NCBI GenBank assembly: GCA_963576565.1
Contig: OY755040.1
Span: 21,187,543 to 21,251,542, forward strand
From: Aspidapion aeneum
Lineage: Eukaryota > Arthropoda > Insecta > Coleoptera > Brentidae
Direction of reading: 5' to 3'
DNA length: 64,000 nucleotides
Part shown: piece after piece, positions 45,330 through 54,293 of the stretch
Layout of the letters: the number at the start of each line of letters is the position of its first letter
Position numbering within the stretch: position 1 is the first letter of the stretch
The notes under the pieces: generated by a model
What the model saw: the letters and a program-made list of their open reading frames with translations, nothing else
What the model was told of the DNA's origin: nothing
The model's database searches: none
Program-made: the position numbers and the translations under genes

Positions 45330-45460
45330 GAAGAGGAATTGGATCAAAGCCTTCGTACTGCATAGGTATCAGTATCAGAGTCGTCTCCTATGGCTGTACC
45401 AGCCCAAAAGCGAGCTTCACTTGACCAGCTACTTAAACATGAAATGACCCTTCCTTTTTA
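45330..45460 (+). pseudogene. hAT transposase C-terminal scrap (ZBED-like)
   Basis: The frame reads SPMAVPAQKRASLDQLLKHE followed by MTLPF and a stop. This resembles the 'pxxKRxSLdxLLKxEMxLFExTG' linker that leads into the hAT dimerisation domain of BED-type hAT transposases. Only about 25 residues are informative, so the call is tentative. The sequence type differs from the ZMYM1-like hAT at 2.0 and 13.0 kb. It is cut at 45475 by the 5' end of a LINE copy. Confidence 0.45.
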
Positions 45461-45475
45461 AATTCCGAGGGAATG

Positions 45476-45872
45476 TCGCGTAACAGAAAAATACAAAGCA
45501 AAAATGAAGTGTCGAAATGAATGCAATAAGAAGACTAATGAGAATATCCAGAACAGATCATATAAGAAATGAGATCATAAAAGAAAGAATGGCAATCGAG
45601 GGAAGCATAACGGATGACATCACTAAAAGGCAACTGATATGGTACGGCCTTGTACAAGGGATGAGCGACGAAAGATTACCAAAAAAGGTCCTAGAATGGC
45701 AACCAATAGGGCGCAGAAAAAGAGGGCGTCCTAAACTGGAATGGCAACAGTCAATCCAAAGATCAATAAGTCAAAAAAACCTGATGGAAGATGACTGTCA
45801 GGATCGAAGGAGGTGAAAAATAAGCATCGGACAACGTAGAAAAACCGACATAGTAGTAGTAATAGTAGTAGC
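45476..45872 (+). pseudogene. LINE family A, copy 3: C-terminal ORF and TAG-repeat tail
   Basis: After a short shifted lead-in (RVTEKYKAKMK), the frame at 45517-45816 reads NAIRRLMRISRTDHIRNEII, then ITKRQLIWYGLVQGMSDERL, LEWQPIGRRKRGRPKLEW and ending KNLMEDDCQDRRR with a stop. This is the best preserved copy of the family's C-terminus. Here WYGHV reads WYGLV. The 3' end is a TAG/TAA trinucleotide tail (45850-45871). The abrupt start inside the thumb region shows 5' truncation. No target duplication was found. Confidence 0.8.
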
Positions 45873-45898
45873 AATGGAAATCCGAAATTTTGTTTCTA
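45873..45898 (+). repeat. Penelope tail fragment, identical to 47601-47626
   Basis: 26 bases match the 3' end of the Penelope remnant at 47601-47626 exactly, directly following the LINE tail. Confidence 0.6.
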
Positions 45899-46201
45899 AT
45901 AAATATTTTTGTTGAATATATCATGAAGTAATTTATTTAAATATGATGATATGAAAAAAATGTTTTTTGCCTTTCCGCCCATATTGTATACACGCTGGTC
46001 TAAAAGAACAAGGTATATTTTCAAAGCCGTAGATTTTATAATAGTATTTTCCATTTTCATTGCTTCTTTCCAATATAGCAAGCACAAGTGAACAAATTTG
46101 TTTGTTTTAGTATTAACCCGACGTTGGTACACCTAAGTAAACTTATGAATTCGCAGCGCTTTAAGCTTGCCCCTCCACCTACTCTCAAGCAACACTTGTT
46201 C

Positions 46202-46879
46202 ACAAGACGCTAGCGCTACCAAGTCCACTTTCAATTCCTGGCTTCGCAAGCGCAGATCTACCAATATTATTTACCTCATGTCTTATAATAGATGCATACA
46301 GGGTGATTTTCACTTGAATGATTCTAACCACATGAAAATAGAAAGTTTCAAAAACCTAACCTAACAAAACCTAATCAAATCTAACCGAACCGAAGGAAAC
46401 TGAACCAATAATTTTTTTCAAAAAAAAAAACTTTCCTGACTTCCTGCCCGGGATCCTAGAGGATGTGAATCCGAACCGAACCAAACCGAACCTAACTAAA
46501 CTGAACCAAACCTAACCTAACCAAACTAAACTACAACACGTACTGCTAATTAGGTTTAGTTGGGTAGGGTTAGGTTTGGATAGGTTCGGTTCGGTACGGT
46601 CCGGTTCGGATTCACATCCTCTAGCATCCCAGATAGGAAGTCAGGAAAGTTTTTTTATGAAAAAAAATATTGGTTTAGTTTGCTTTGGTTCGGTTCGGTT
46701 AGATCTGATTAGGTTTCGTTAGGTTAGGTTTTTGAAACTTTCTATTTTCATGTGGTTAGAATCATTCAAGTGAAAATCACCCTGTACATCGATTCTAATA
46801 CATGAGGTAAATAATATTGGTAGATCTACGCATGCGAAGCCAGGGATTGGAAGTGGACTTGGTAGCGCTAGCGTCTTGT
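46202..46879. repeat. 678-bp palindrome, with a TACAGGGTGATTT MITE as its core
   Basis: The outer arms (ACAAGACGCTAGCGCTACCA on the left against TGGTAGCGCTAGCGTCTTGT on the right) continue through 'accaagtccactttcaattc', 'cagatctaccaatattattt' and 'acctcatg'. Within them lies an inverted pair bounded by TA (core 46299-46784) with ends CAGGGTGATTTTCACTTGAA and its complement. The centre is near 46540. Both arms contain AACCTAACC/GGTTAGGTT-type and CCGAACCGAA/TTCGGTTCGG-type repeats. Confidence 0.78.
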
Positions 46880-47039
46880 CACTTGTTCTAATCGCGGAAC
46901 ACTAAAAAAACGGGTTTAGTATCAATCTGCCTCTGGTGATAGGAGGTAAACTTGCGTCGGGAATGTGGTACCCGGGTGTACCAGCCGCGTAACATTTTTT
47001 GTAGCAAATTCCCAAAATAATAATCCGTTGGGTGTTATT

Positions 47040-47640
47040 AACATTCGATATGTTCAAGGGATTTCAGAAAACATAAGACGAATAGCCAAACACTATAATA
47101 TAAAAACAGGATTTTCATCGGGAAATACGATAAAGAGTTTTGAAACTAAAACAAAACCAGAAAATCCCTCAAATAATAAGGAATGCGTTTACCAAATCCC
47201 GAGTAAGTGTGGTAAATCATATATAGGTGAAACAAAACGCCCTCTTTAGGTTAGTGTAAATGAACATCTAAAAAGTACCCAATTAGGGGTATTGAAAAAT
47301 CCGGTTTAGCGGATCATGCATGGTCAAATGATCACAGGATTCAGTGGTCAGAAGCTAAATTATTGCATAAGAAGTCGTATTGACGAAAACGAAAGTTTAT
47401 TGAAGCTGCGTTTATAATGCAGAATAAAGAAGTTTTGAGTCAACGAAGCACAGACGTACGGATTAAAAAGGGAGCAGGCCGTCACACCTGACTGCACACC
47501 AAGTAGTATAAGTAGTAGCCTACTAGATTGTTTAGTTTACACTTGAAAACGGCTAGAGATACTTACTAACCGAAACGTCGTGTTTAAAATAAATAAAGAT
47601 AATGGAAATCCGAAATTTTGTTTCTATTTAAAAAGTATTT
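47040..47640 (+). pseudogene. Penelope-like element: GIY-YIG endonuclease end and 3' tail
   Basis: The frame reads RYVQGISENIRRIAKHYNIK, GFSSGNTIKSFETKTKP, then NKECVYQIPSKCGKSYIGET, which carries the VY...YIG core of the GIY-YIG nuclease that nicks target DNA in Penelope elements. KRPL follows, then a stop, and VSVNEHL where the family has VRxxEH, so the catalytic Arg is Ser. After a shift come KSGLADHAWSNDHRIQWSEA, KLLHKKSY, a stop, and RKRKFIEAAFIMQNKEVLSQ. The 3' tail (47550-47626) has 'cggctagagatacttacta' and 'cgaaacgtcg', as at 31.7 kb. The RT domain is missing. Confidence 0.85.
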
Positions 47641-48063
47641 TTTAGTTCTAAGTAGAATTTCTTTGTTTTTATATATAAAAATACGCCCCTGGATTTTCCT
47701 GTTTGAACATATTAAGTCAAATATTTTTTTATTTTTTCTATTTTCTTATGTATTATCTTCGAAATAAAATAAAAAGTTAGGTTTCAAATTACTTCTAGCA
47801 TTTTTTACGCTATTTTAAAAAAACATATTTTTAATATTTAGAAAAATGCCCTTGTTACCTAAAAATGCATTTCAGTATCTAACGCTACATCACTAATGTT
47901 ATATTTTTTTTTCAACGTCAAAAAGGTTCAAAAATTTAAAACACAACCATCATATTAAAATTTTAGTCTACTGTTAACTTCAAATGCAAAATGGTAAGTG
48001 GGTATGTCATACCCGGGTGTACCATCCATGTTAGGAAAAATAGGTGTACCAACGCCGGGTTAA

Positions 48064-49249
48064 GCATAAAACTTTTAAAAAAATCTATATCCATATTTAA
48101 TTTGTTAATTTTTTTTATGAAATCTCGAATCCACGAGGGGTCAAAAATTGGACAGGATCAACTTTCTGTAGAAAAGTTTGAACAAAAATAAAATGTCTGC
48201 ACTGATAACAAAGATATGACCGATTTTTGCAATTCCGAATTTTTGAATTTTCCCTCGTAGCTCCAAAACTACAAAGGCTGGAAAAAAAGTTTTGTAATAA
48301 GTGAGTTTCCCATTCAACACCCTCAAAAATGAGACACCCTGTACACCGTACATTTAGTTGTGTTCTGTGTAATATAATGTGGGTTAAATAGTGTTTTTGT
48401 AAAATCGCGGATTTAATCATTTAAAAAACCGCAATTTTTTTAGTTTTGTTTTTGGATTTTTGGCTCACTCTGCAGGAGCGGAAATTGTTTATAAAAAAGA
48501 AAATCTTAAAGCTTCTCTATAACATATTTAAAAATTATTTTAAATGAAATCGCCATCGCGAACATACATAAGAAAACTGCGGAGTTTCTTTTCCTATTAA
48601 TAAAAGTTTGTGGTTAATTATTTAATTAGGCTACCATTGTGTTATTTCATACCTAAAAATTGTTTTAGCATTATCCAATAGTAGATAGCTACATAAAAGT
48701 TAGTCCCAATTCACTTGAACAAAACTTTTACACCTTCGGTAACAATATTCTATTTTTCAGTTATTTTTTCCTGTAATCACTGTGTTCAAAAACGTGAAAA
48801 ATTCCTTAATTAACCTCTTTTCCAACACTTTGCCGCCCAATTTTAAAATCCATTAAAGACTTAGTCAAGGCTACCGCGACCGGAATTCAAACATCGACGG
48901 CGCGACGTAATCTTTGGCTGTTTATCACGCCCTCGGTTACGTATCGCGCGTTCAATTTGGTTCTTCGTGGCACAGCGTCGCGACGACACTGAAGCTGGCA
49001 GACGCCCGAAGAGCTTGGCCGGTGTAGCTGTGCGCCGCGCTGGAGCTAACGCATATAACACACATTAGGTCGAAGAAGCCTTTTGGGTTTAATTTTTAGT
49101 AAAAATATGACAAGGAGAATTAACAATTCTTCAACAATAAAAATTTGAAAATGAATATGCACTCTCTATTTAAAATTAATCTTAGAAATATATCTTAGAA
49201 AGACGTGAAACAATTTACCCTGCTGTTGGTCGAAGGAACGTTTCCGTGA
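48064..49249. other. Unassigned region with a CpG-dense patch
   Basis: Between about 48870 and 49060 the DNA is rich in CG dinucleotides ('cgacggcgcgacg', 'gcgtcgcgacgac', 'gcgccgcgctgg'), unlike the AT-rich surroundings. A minus-strand open frame there (MLYALAPARRTATPAKLFGR) matches nothing I know. Confidence 0.4.
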
Positions 49250-49258
49250 AGACTTTCC

Positions 49259-49791
49259 CAAGGTCTGTAGAGGATAGGTTACCTGGTAACTTTCTGACCT
49301 ACGAGAGCCAGTTATTGAAATGGGAAATGACGTCGCCCATGACGTCACCCGTTGTGCCCATTTCAATAAAAAACATTTAATATAGTAGGAAAGCATTAAG
49401 TTTCTTTTGTTCCTTTATTGATTTAAATGTAAATATGTTTTATTATGTTTCTTAAAGTGTCACTAATAACAATATTTATAAAATACATCAACTAACTCAA
49501 ATATAAGACTGAAAGGCACAATGTCTTGAAAACATTTGAGCTTCTTAAGTCCGTTAAAATAACTACAAGTAGAAAGTATAAGTAAACTAACAAGTATTTA
49601 CAGTTTTTAAATAACAATATAGTCCGAAAAAAAACCACAAATGTAAAAAATAAACCATTGAAGATTAAAAATACCTAAAAACACGTAAACAAAGCGGTCT
49701 AATCAAACGTGGCACTCCAAATGACGCGCTGTCACCTCTCACACCGCTTCGACCATAGAGTGAACAGGCAACCTAGCCTCTACAGACCTTG
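49259..49791. mobile_element. 533-bp MITE with exact 9-bp duplication
   Basis: CAAGGTCTGTAGAGG at the left is inverted at the right as CCTCTACAGACCTTG; the pairing extends to about 27 bp with 2 mismatches. AGACTTTCC lies directly on each side (49250-49258, 49792-49800). A 9-bp target duplication points to Mutator-like (or possibly Merlin-like) mobilisation. It is non-coding. Confidence 0.82.
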
Positions 49792-49800
49792 AGACTTTCC

Positions 49801-50940
49801 CACGATATTCAAGAAACTACCTGTTCCTGTTTGACATGTGTTTGCAATTGTTTTGGCACAAGTTGGACAGTCGTGCTAAAATAATGTCATCATGCAGTAT
49901 GGAAATAGAAATAATTGCTTGCGTTTGCAGTTGGAAATTCCAACCACAATTTTGTGTTTAATCACTGCTTTCACTCTTTATATTTATAATAAAACTTTCG
50001 GCTTTTATGCTTTTCTGTTTCATTTAAAAAAACCACATAGTAGCAAACTATTTTAAAATTCGAAAAAGAAAATTTTAGAGGTTATGCTTGCGGCGTAGAC
50101 TGGTTCTTTATTTATTCATTAAATTCATAAGAGACAGATTTTGCTCAAAATTTAGCTAATATTTAAATATATATGTCACATCTAAGGAAAACTTGGACAC
50201 TTAAAAATATTTTATAAATCCGTAGTTCTAATCATTTGAAAGTTAATAGGAAAATACCATAACTTGTATTGTAATTAAATAGCTTTAAACAAAATCATTA
50301 AAATCAATGTTTTTGATAAAAAAAAGCAAACATTCAAAGATTTGATCCCCTGTATATGAATAAAGAATGAACTTAAAAATATTTATGATACATTTTTGAG
50401 TTAAGGAGATCTAGTACTACTCTGTACGGTTTTCAAAAAAATAACCCTGTAATGATGAATTCATTTTTTTGAGGTGCGTGTTCATATTATAAGATTAATG
50501 GCTTTTCTCGACAGTTACTTTTAAACTTTTTTCGTATCTACCATTTCTTTTACTAATTGATTTTAAAGCTGCTTTTCTGGCTTTAAAATACAATGCGAAA
50601 CAATTATGGCAAAGCATAAGACTATCGGTAACCTACTTTAATAAAAAACAGTATAGTGCCATCTATGGACTAAAAGACGATTTAAACAGTTTTTAGCTTG
50701 AACAGCTGGTTATTTTGCAGGTTTGCAAAATTCAGATAAAAAGAGCACTATTTATTACTTTTTAAATAAAATCCATCTTTTAAGTAGTAACTTGGGTTTT
50801 CTGGGACATCTCGAGAAAAATCTTTTAGTTGTACTGATTGAGCTTAGTATTATTAGAATTACAAATAGTTTTTTATACGACTGTCTTGGAAAAGGGGGTT
50901 TTGCGCACCAAGAACATGATCTGAAAACGGTATTTTGCGC
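49801..50940. other. Unassigned AT-rich region
   Basis: I saw no supported structure. It ends where the Crypton remnant begins. Confidence 0.35.
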
Positions 50941-51057
50941 ATGTCGTGTGCAAACACGCTTACGTCATTTTTGCGCATGCTTACGTCATTTTTGCAGACG
51001 AAAAGTTACGTCCCAAAGAAGTCCTAACTTCTTACAGAAAAAGATTTTGGTCAGTTT
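50941..51057 (+). pseudogene. Upstream piece of the Crypton ORF, frame-shifted
   Basis: One plus frame gives DEKLRPKEVLTSYRKRFW, which looks like the stretch just before the catalytic domain in insect Crypton recombinases. It is in a different frame from the main remnant and is preceded by a duplicated 'cttacgtcatttttgc' (about 50960 and 50979). Confidence 0.4.
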
Positions 51058-51615
51058 TTGACGAAAGCATTAGACGACAAGTATTTACTTATCAAGGCGG
51101 TAGTTGCAGTTGGCCTGTCTGGGGCATGTCGAAGAGAGGAATTATGTTATCTCAAAATGGAAGACACGAAAGATTTTGACAGTGCTATGCTGATCAAACT
51201 GGAGAATACAAAAAAAAGTACCAAGATCTTTTACAGTTACAGGAAGCCTTTACACTCGAAGAAGTACTGTGCTCTTCGTCCTCCCGATCTGAGAGGCAGG
51301 TTTTTTTTGAACTATCAAAACGGAAAATGTTTAAGACAAAACGTTGGCATTAACAAAATTTGAAAGATTGCTAGAGAAATCGCCAAGTTTTTGTTGCTAG
51401 AGAATCCAAAACGCTTTACGGGACATTTTTAGCGTTTATTGGCCGCAATTTTAGTCAATTCTGGCTCAGATCTCCTTGCCCTTAAACGCCATGGCGGATG
51501 GAAGTCCAGTTCAGTTTCCGAAAGCCATGTTGATGACTCCCTGAGAAATAAAATGAACGTTTTGAAAAATATAGAGTCTGTTTGCCTACTTCCAGACATA
51601 GAAATAAAAAAATAA
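51058..51615 (+). pseudogene. Crypton-type tyrosine recombinase, inactivated
   Basis: One frame of 185 codons, with in-frame stops at 51361 and near 51427, reads KYLLIKAVVAVGLSGACRRE, then KYCALRPPDLRGRFFLNYQN and GKCLRQNVGINKI. KFLLLENPKRFTGH follows, then RLLAAILVNSGSDLLALKRH and GGWKSSSVSESHVDDSLRNK. In Crypton recombinases the catalytic set is Arg (GACRREEL), His-x-x-Arg (TGHxxR), a His/Trp (GGW) and the nucleophile Tyr in 'xEgYxxdS'. Here the Arg, His and Trp remain, the residue between TGHF and R is a stop, and the Tyr is His (ESHVDDS). In life the enzyme integrates a circular element by strand exchange. Nearly full-length collinearity with only two stops suggests a moderately old single copy. 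Confidence 0.82.
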
Positions 51616-51777
51616 ATAAAGCGCTTGATAAACCTGCGCAAACTGGAGAAAATGTAAAGAAATTGAAATCCGCCATTTTTTTATAACTTTGACCGGCACG
51701 ATTTGAAAGGTGGCGACATTCAACTAAACTTGTGGTAAAACATCATATAGAGCCACTGATCTCAATTAAGGATCTTT

Positions 51778-51890
51778 AACAGTGCGTCACTGCTTATTTT
51801 CCGTCGACGTCTAGGTTGATTTATACTATGCTTGTAAGGTCACTGCGTCCTGAAAACTGGCGACGCAGTTCTCGTGATTCAGTGACCATT
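51778..51890. repeat. ~115-bp short repeat, left copy
   Basis: It runs from AACAGTGCGTCACTGC to CAGTGACCATT, with internal 'ggcgacgcagtt'. A second copy lies at 53227-53343, so the pair brackets LINE copy 4. GTCACTG and CAGTGAC near the ends are inverted. Confidence 0.6.
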
Positions 51891-53210
51891 GTCGTCGGTT
51901 TTCTCTCCTCTGCAATTGTTGCAAACCAGCTTGTTTCCTTTTTTATGTATTGAGGATATGAATGCAATTTTCCAATCATCAGGTACTGGATGTCCGTTTG
52001 TACAATAATTAATAATATATGTGAGATTTTCTAGTAGTTTCTGTGATCCATGTTTGATCATTTCAGCTTATATTCCCCAAGATCAACTAGCTTTTCCGTA
52101 TTTAAGCTTTTTAATACTATTCTTTATCATTTCTTTGTCGATGATTACTCCCTATCCATGTACTTCTATGTCTCTCCTCGGAGAGGCTGACAGATATTCG
52201 GGTCTCGACTCCTGCATCAGTCCCTTGGAGTGTTCTGTCCATTGTTCTGTGTTACGTGTCCGCTTATCGTAACAATTATAAATGTTAATAAGACGTACCT
52301 GGATCGATATAGAATAATCCTAGAGTAATCCTATTAGTCAATGTACACTAATATGTGTCTATATACAAAGTGCTGCACTATATCTAGTCACTAACACTGG
52401 AGTTTGTAGAAATCACTTAATCACTAGTTTTAGGAAGTAGGAAGTTACTCAAGTAGTCCGAAGTATAATGAAGTATACACCGAAATAGCAATGAGGACAC
52501 GCTCGCGATATTACACGAAGGTTGAGCCAATACTAAACTATCGATCACGTACGTTTTAGCGCGACCTTTACTAAGTAGTCAGTAGCGTATCCCGCGCACA
52601 ACTATCAACTTTAACTACTTTAGAGTTTTACTATTTACAGAACATAACATTCTGGTATGATGATCTGGATGTTTACTTTTTCTTTTGTTGGGCTTTTTAC
52701 TGTAGAAATGAATTTCCATACTGCACAACTCTGCCTACCTCCTACGTGTGTATTTATATCGTGCATTTGCACTCGAAGATTTCATTCTTTTTGTGCGTAT
52801 CAAATTTCTTAGCTGACTTCTGATTTCACTGTAGATCTAGGTCTCTTTGCTCTTTAGTACTAAGCCATTTTAAGTATGTGAGTTTTTTCTCTTTGACCAT
52901 TTCCTGTATTTCCTCCGTCCAGCACATCTTATTGTTATTTCTTTTATCTTGGTATTCAACAGCTTCGGTGCTTGCTTCCTTCAAGCTTTTTATTATATTT
53001 GTATATCACTTCAAATGAGTGTTCTGTGTTTATTAATTTTTCGTCTAATCGGTTCTTATACAATCTTTGCGTACTTTCGATTTCTAGACTTCTAACGTTG
53101 TCTTTGTGATTGTCTTCGATGCATTCTAGGTTTTCATTTTCTCCAATACTTTCGTCCGTATTTGTTTTTCTTCAAGGTTATTTATTTTTCTATATCTATG
53201 GGTAGAACAT
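51891..53210 (-). pseudogene. LINE family A, copy 4 (RT fingers and linker), split by a solo LTR
   Basis: On the minus strand the left part gives KHGSQKLLENLTYIINYCTN, GHPVPDDWKIAFISSIHKKG and NKLVCNNCRG. This matches copy 1 at 4254-3967 closely; GHPVPDD here is probably nearer the ancestral sequence than GHPVTDD. The right part (52850-53200) shares the linker with 4300-4480 ('caatctttgcgtactttc', 'tcttattgttatttct'). The copy starts in the RT fingers, so the palm, thumb and C-terminus are lost from its 3' side. That is unusual for a LINE, where the 5' end is normally lost. A 400-bp LTR interrupts it. Confidence 0.75.
52250..52649. mobile_element. Solo LTR (400 bp) with exact 5-bp duplication
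   Basis: The unit starts TGTTACGTG and ends CATAACA (TGTTA/TAACA inverted ends), flanked by TTCTG at 52245-52249 and 52650-52654. LINE sequence resumes on both sides. No internal retrotransposon sequence is present, so this is what recombination between two LTRs leaves. It does not visibly match the 1193-1679 LTR. A 5-bp target fits BEL/Pao, Copia or other integrases, so the superfamily is open. Confidence 0.82.
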
Positions 53211-53226
53211 CATAATCATCACATTT

Positions 53227-53343
53227 AACAGAGCGTCACTGCAGAATTTCCATGGCGACCTCTAGGCTAGTGGCTTATACTACAATTTTAAGGTCACGTG
53301 TTCAAAAGTCTGGCGACGCAGTTTTTCTAATCCAGTGACCATT
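53227..53343. repeat. ~115-bp short repeat, right copy
   Basis: This is a diverged direct copy of 51778-51890, from AACAGAGCGTCACTGC to CCAGTGACCATT. Confidence 0.6.
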
Positions 53344-53363
53344 TATGCTTGTTTAACGTAACT

Positions 53364-54289
53364 AGGGTGGATCAAATATAAACAAGCCTTTATTTATAAA
53401 CTAGTTATTTAGAAACATGTCACAAAACAGACATTTTTTCTACTTTTCTACACATCCCCCTTCTCTGTTAATACACTTTTCCCAACGGCTTGACAGTTTC
53501 TTAATCCAGTTTTCATAAAAGGAAGCTGAGCGGGTATCTAACCAGTTGCGCACGAATGCTCCACCTCTTCATTGGTCTGAAATTGCTCGCCTCTCAGTGA
53601 ATCTTTTAGTGGGACAAACATATGAAAATTGCAAGGTGACAAATCTGGACTGTATGGAGGGTATTCCAGCACAGTCCAGTGCATTTCATTGATTTTGGCC
53701 TGTGTTAAAGTTGCCGTATCAGGTCTAGCGTTGTCATGCAGAAGCAACACATCTTGGATGGGGTGTGCTCTCCTGTTTTGGCGATAATCAAGCTTTACCT
53801 GGTCGAGTAAGTTGCAGGAGCAAGCCGCGTTTATTGTTATTCGCTCGTGCAAAAAATCGACCAACAAAACTCCTCTCCAGTCCCAGAAAACGGTCGCTCA
53901 AACTTTGCCTGCAGAAATGATGGTACGCGGACCACGTTTGTGACTCACGTTGTCGACACGCTCACGGCCGTCGTTAATTTTTTTGCACCAAGTTTTTACA
54001 AGTACCCACGAAAGCGTTTTATTTCCGAACTGTGCTCGCAATCTGCGTCGAATTTCAGCAGGTTTCAGGTTTTCGCGTGTACGAAATTTAATGATTATTC
54101 TTTGCGCAACACTGCTGTGTACCTTCTTCTTGCTCATTGCGAGTGCTCCTGGCCCAATCAGCATCGCGGCACTACCAACCGCCTACAGGCTGCTGAACAT
54201 CCCTACTCCAAAATTATATCGGCCACGTTCATCTTGAATGACTTTTCCGTTAGTAAATTTAAAAGGCTTGTTTATATTTGATCCACCCT
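53364..54289 (-). mobile_element. Mariner transposon, internally deleted (about 0.93 kb)
   Basis: AGGGTGGATCAAATATAAAC at the left is inverted at the right as GTTTATATTTGATCCACCCT, 28 bp perfect. TA lies within five bases of each end (53359-53360, 54292-54293), so the exact terminus is uncertain by a few bases. Intact mariners are about 1.3 kb; about 0.35 kb has been lost from the transposase. Confidence 0.9.
53538..54164 (-). pseudogene. Mariner transposase with central deletion and mutated DDD triad
   Basis: The N-terminus has the paired helix-turn-helix DNA-binding region: IIIKFRTRENLKPAEIRRRL, AQFGNKTLSWVLVKTWCKKI, then NDGRERVDNVSHKRGPRT. The frame then jumps directly to ISAGKV, a TGA (53898-53900), and ATVFWDWRGVLLVDFLHERI. 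The deletion removes the segment holding the first catalytic Asp. The second Asp survives in LLLHDNARPDTATLTQAKIN. The third, expected in YSPDLxPxDFH, is Asn here (YSPDLSPCNFH); spacing from the second is the mariner-type 34 residues. The C-terminus continues PLKDSLRGEQFQTNEEVEHS to a stop near 53538. The protein cannot be active. Confidence 0.9.
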
Positions 54290-54293
54290 CGTA

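Larger units (their letters stand above)
46117..48059. mobile_element. TTAA-bounded piggyBac-like element with nested insertions
   Basis: CCCGACGTTGGTACACCTA (46117-46135) is inverted as TAGGTGTACCAACGCCGGG (48041-48059), 18 of 19 matching. Both are flanked by TTAA (46113-46116, 48060-48063), the strict piggyBac target. CCC-initial repeats fit that superfamily. A subterminal 'acccgggtgtacca' motif recurs at about 46969 and 48010. No piggyBac transposase is present; the interior holds a palindrome and a Penelope remnant. Confidence 0.75.

Noticed and set aside
46340..46740. Interstitial telomere (TTAGG)n
   Set aside because: AACCTAACC motifs are mixed with CCGAACC and only a few units long; they belong to the palindrome arms. 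The 37287 patch is also too short.
50723..51061. 112-codon frame upstream of the Crypton
   Set aside because: Mostly AT-rich noise. Only its last part overlaps the Crypton lead-in, and in another phase.
53847..54281. 144-codon plus-strand frame
   Set aside because: It is antisense to the mariner transposase.
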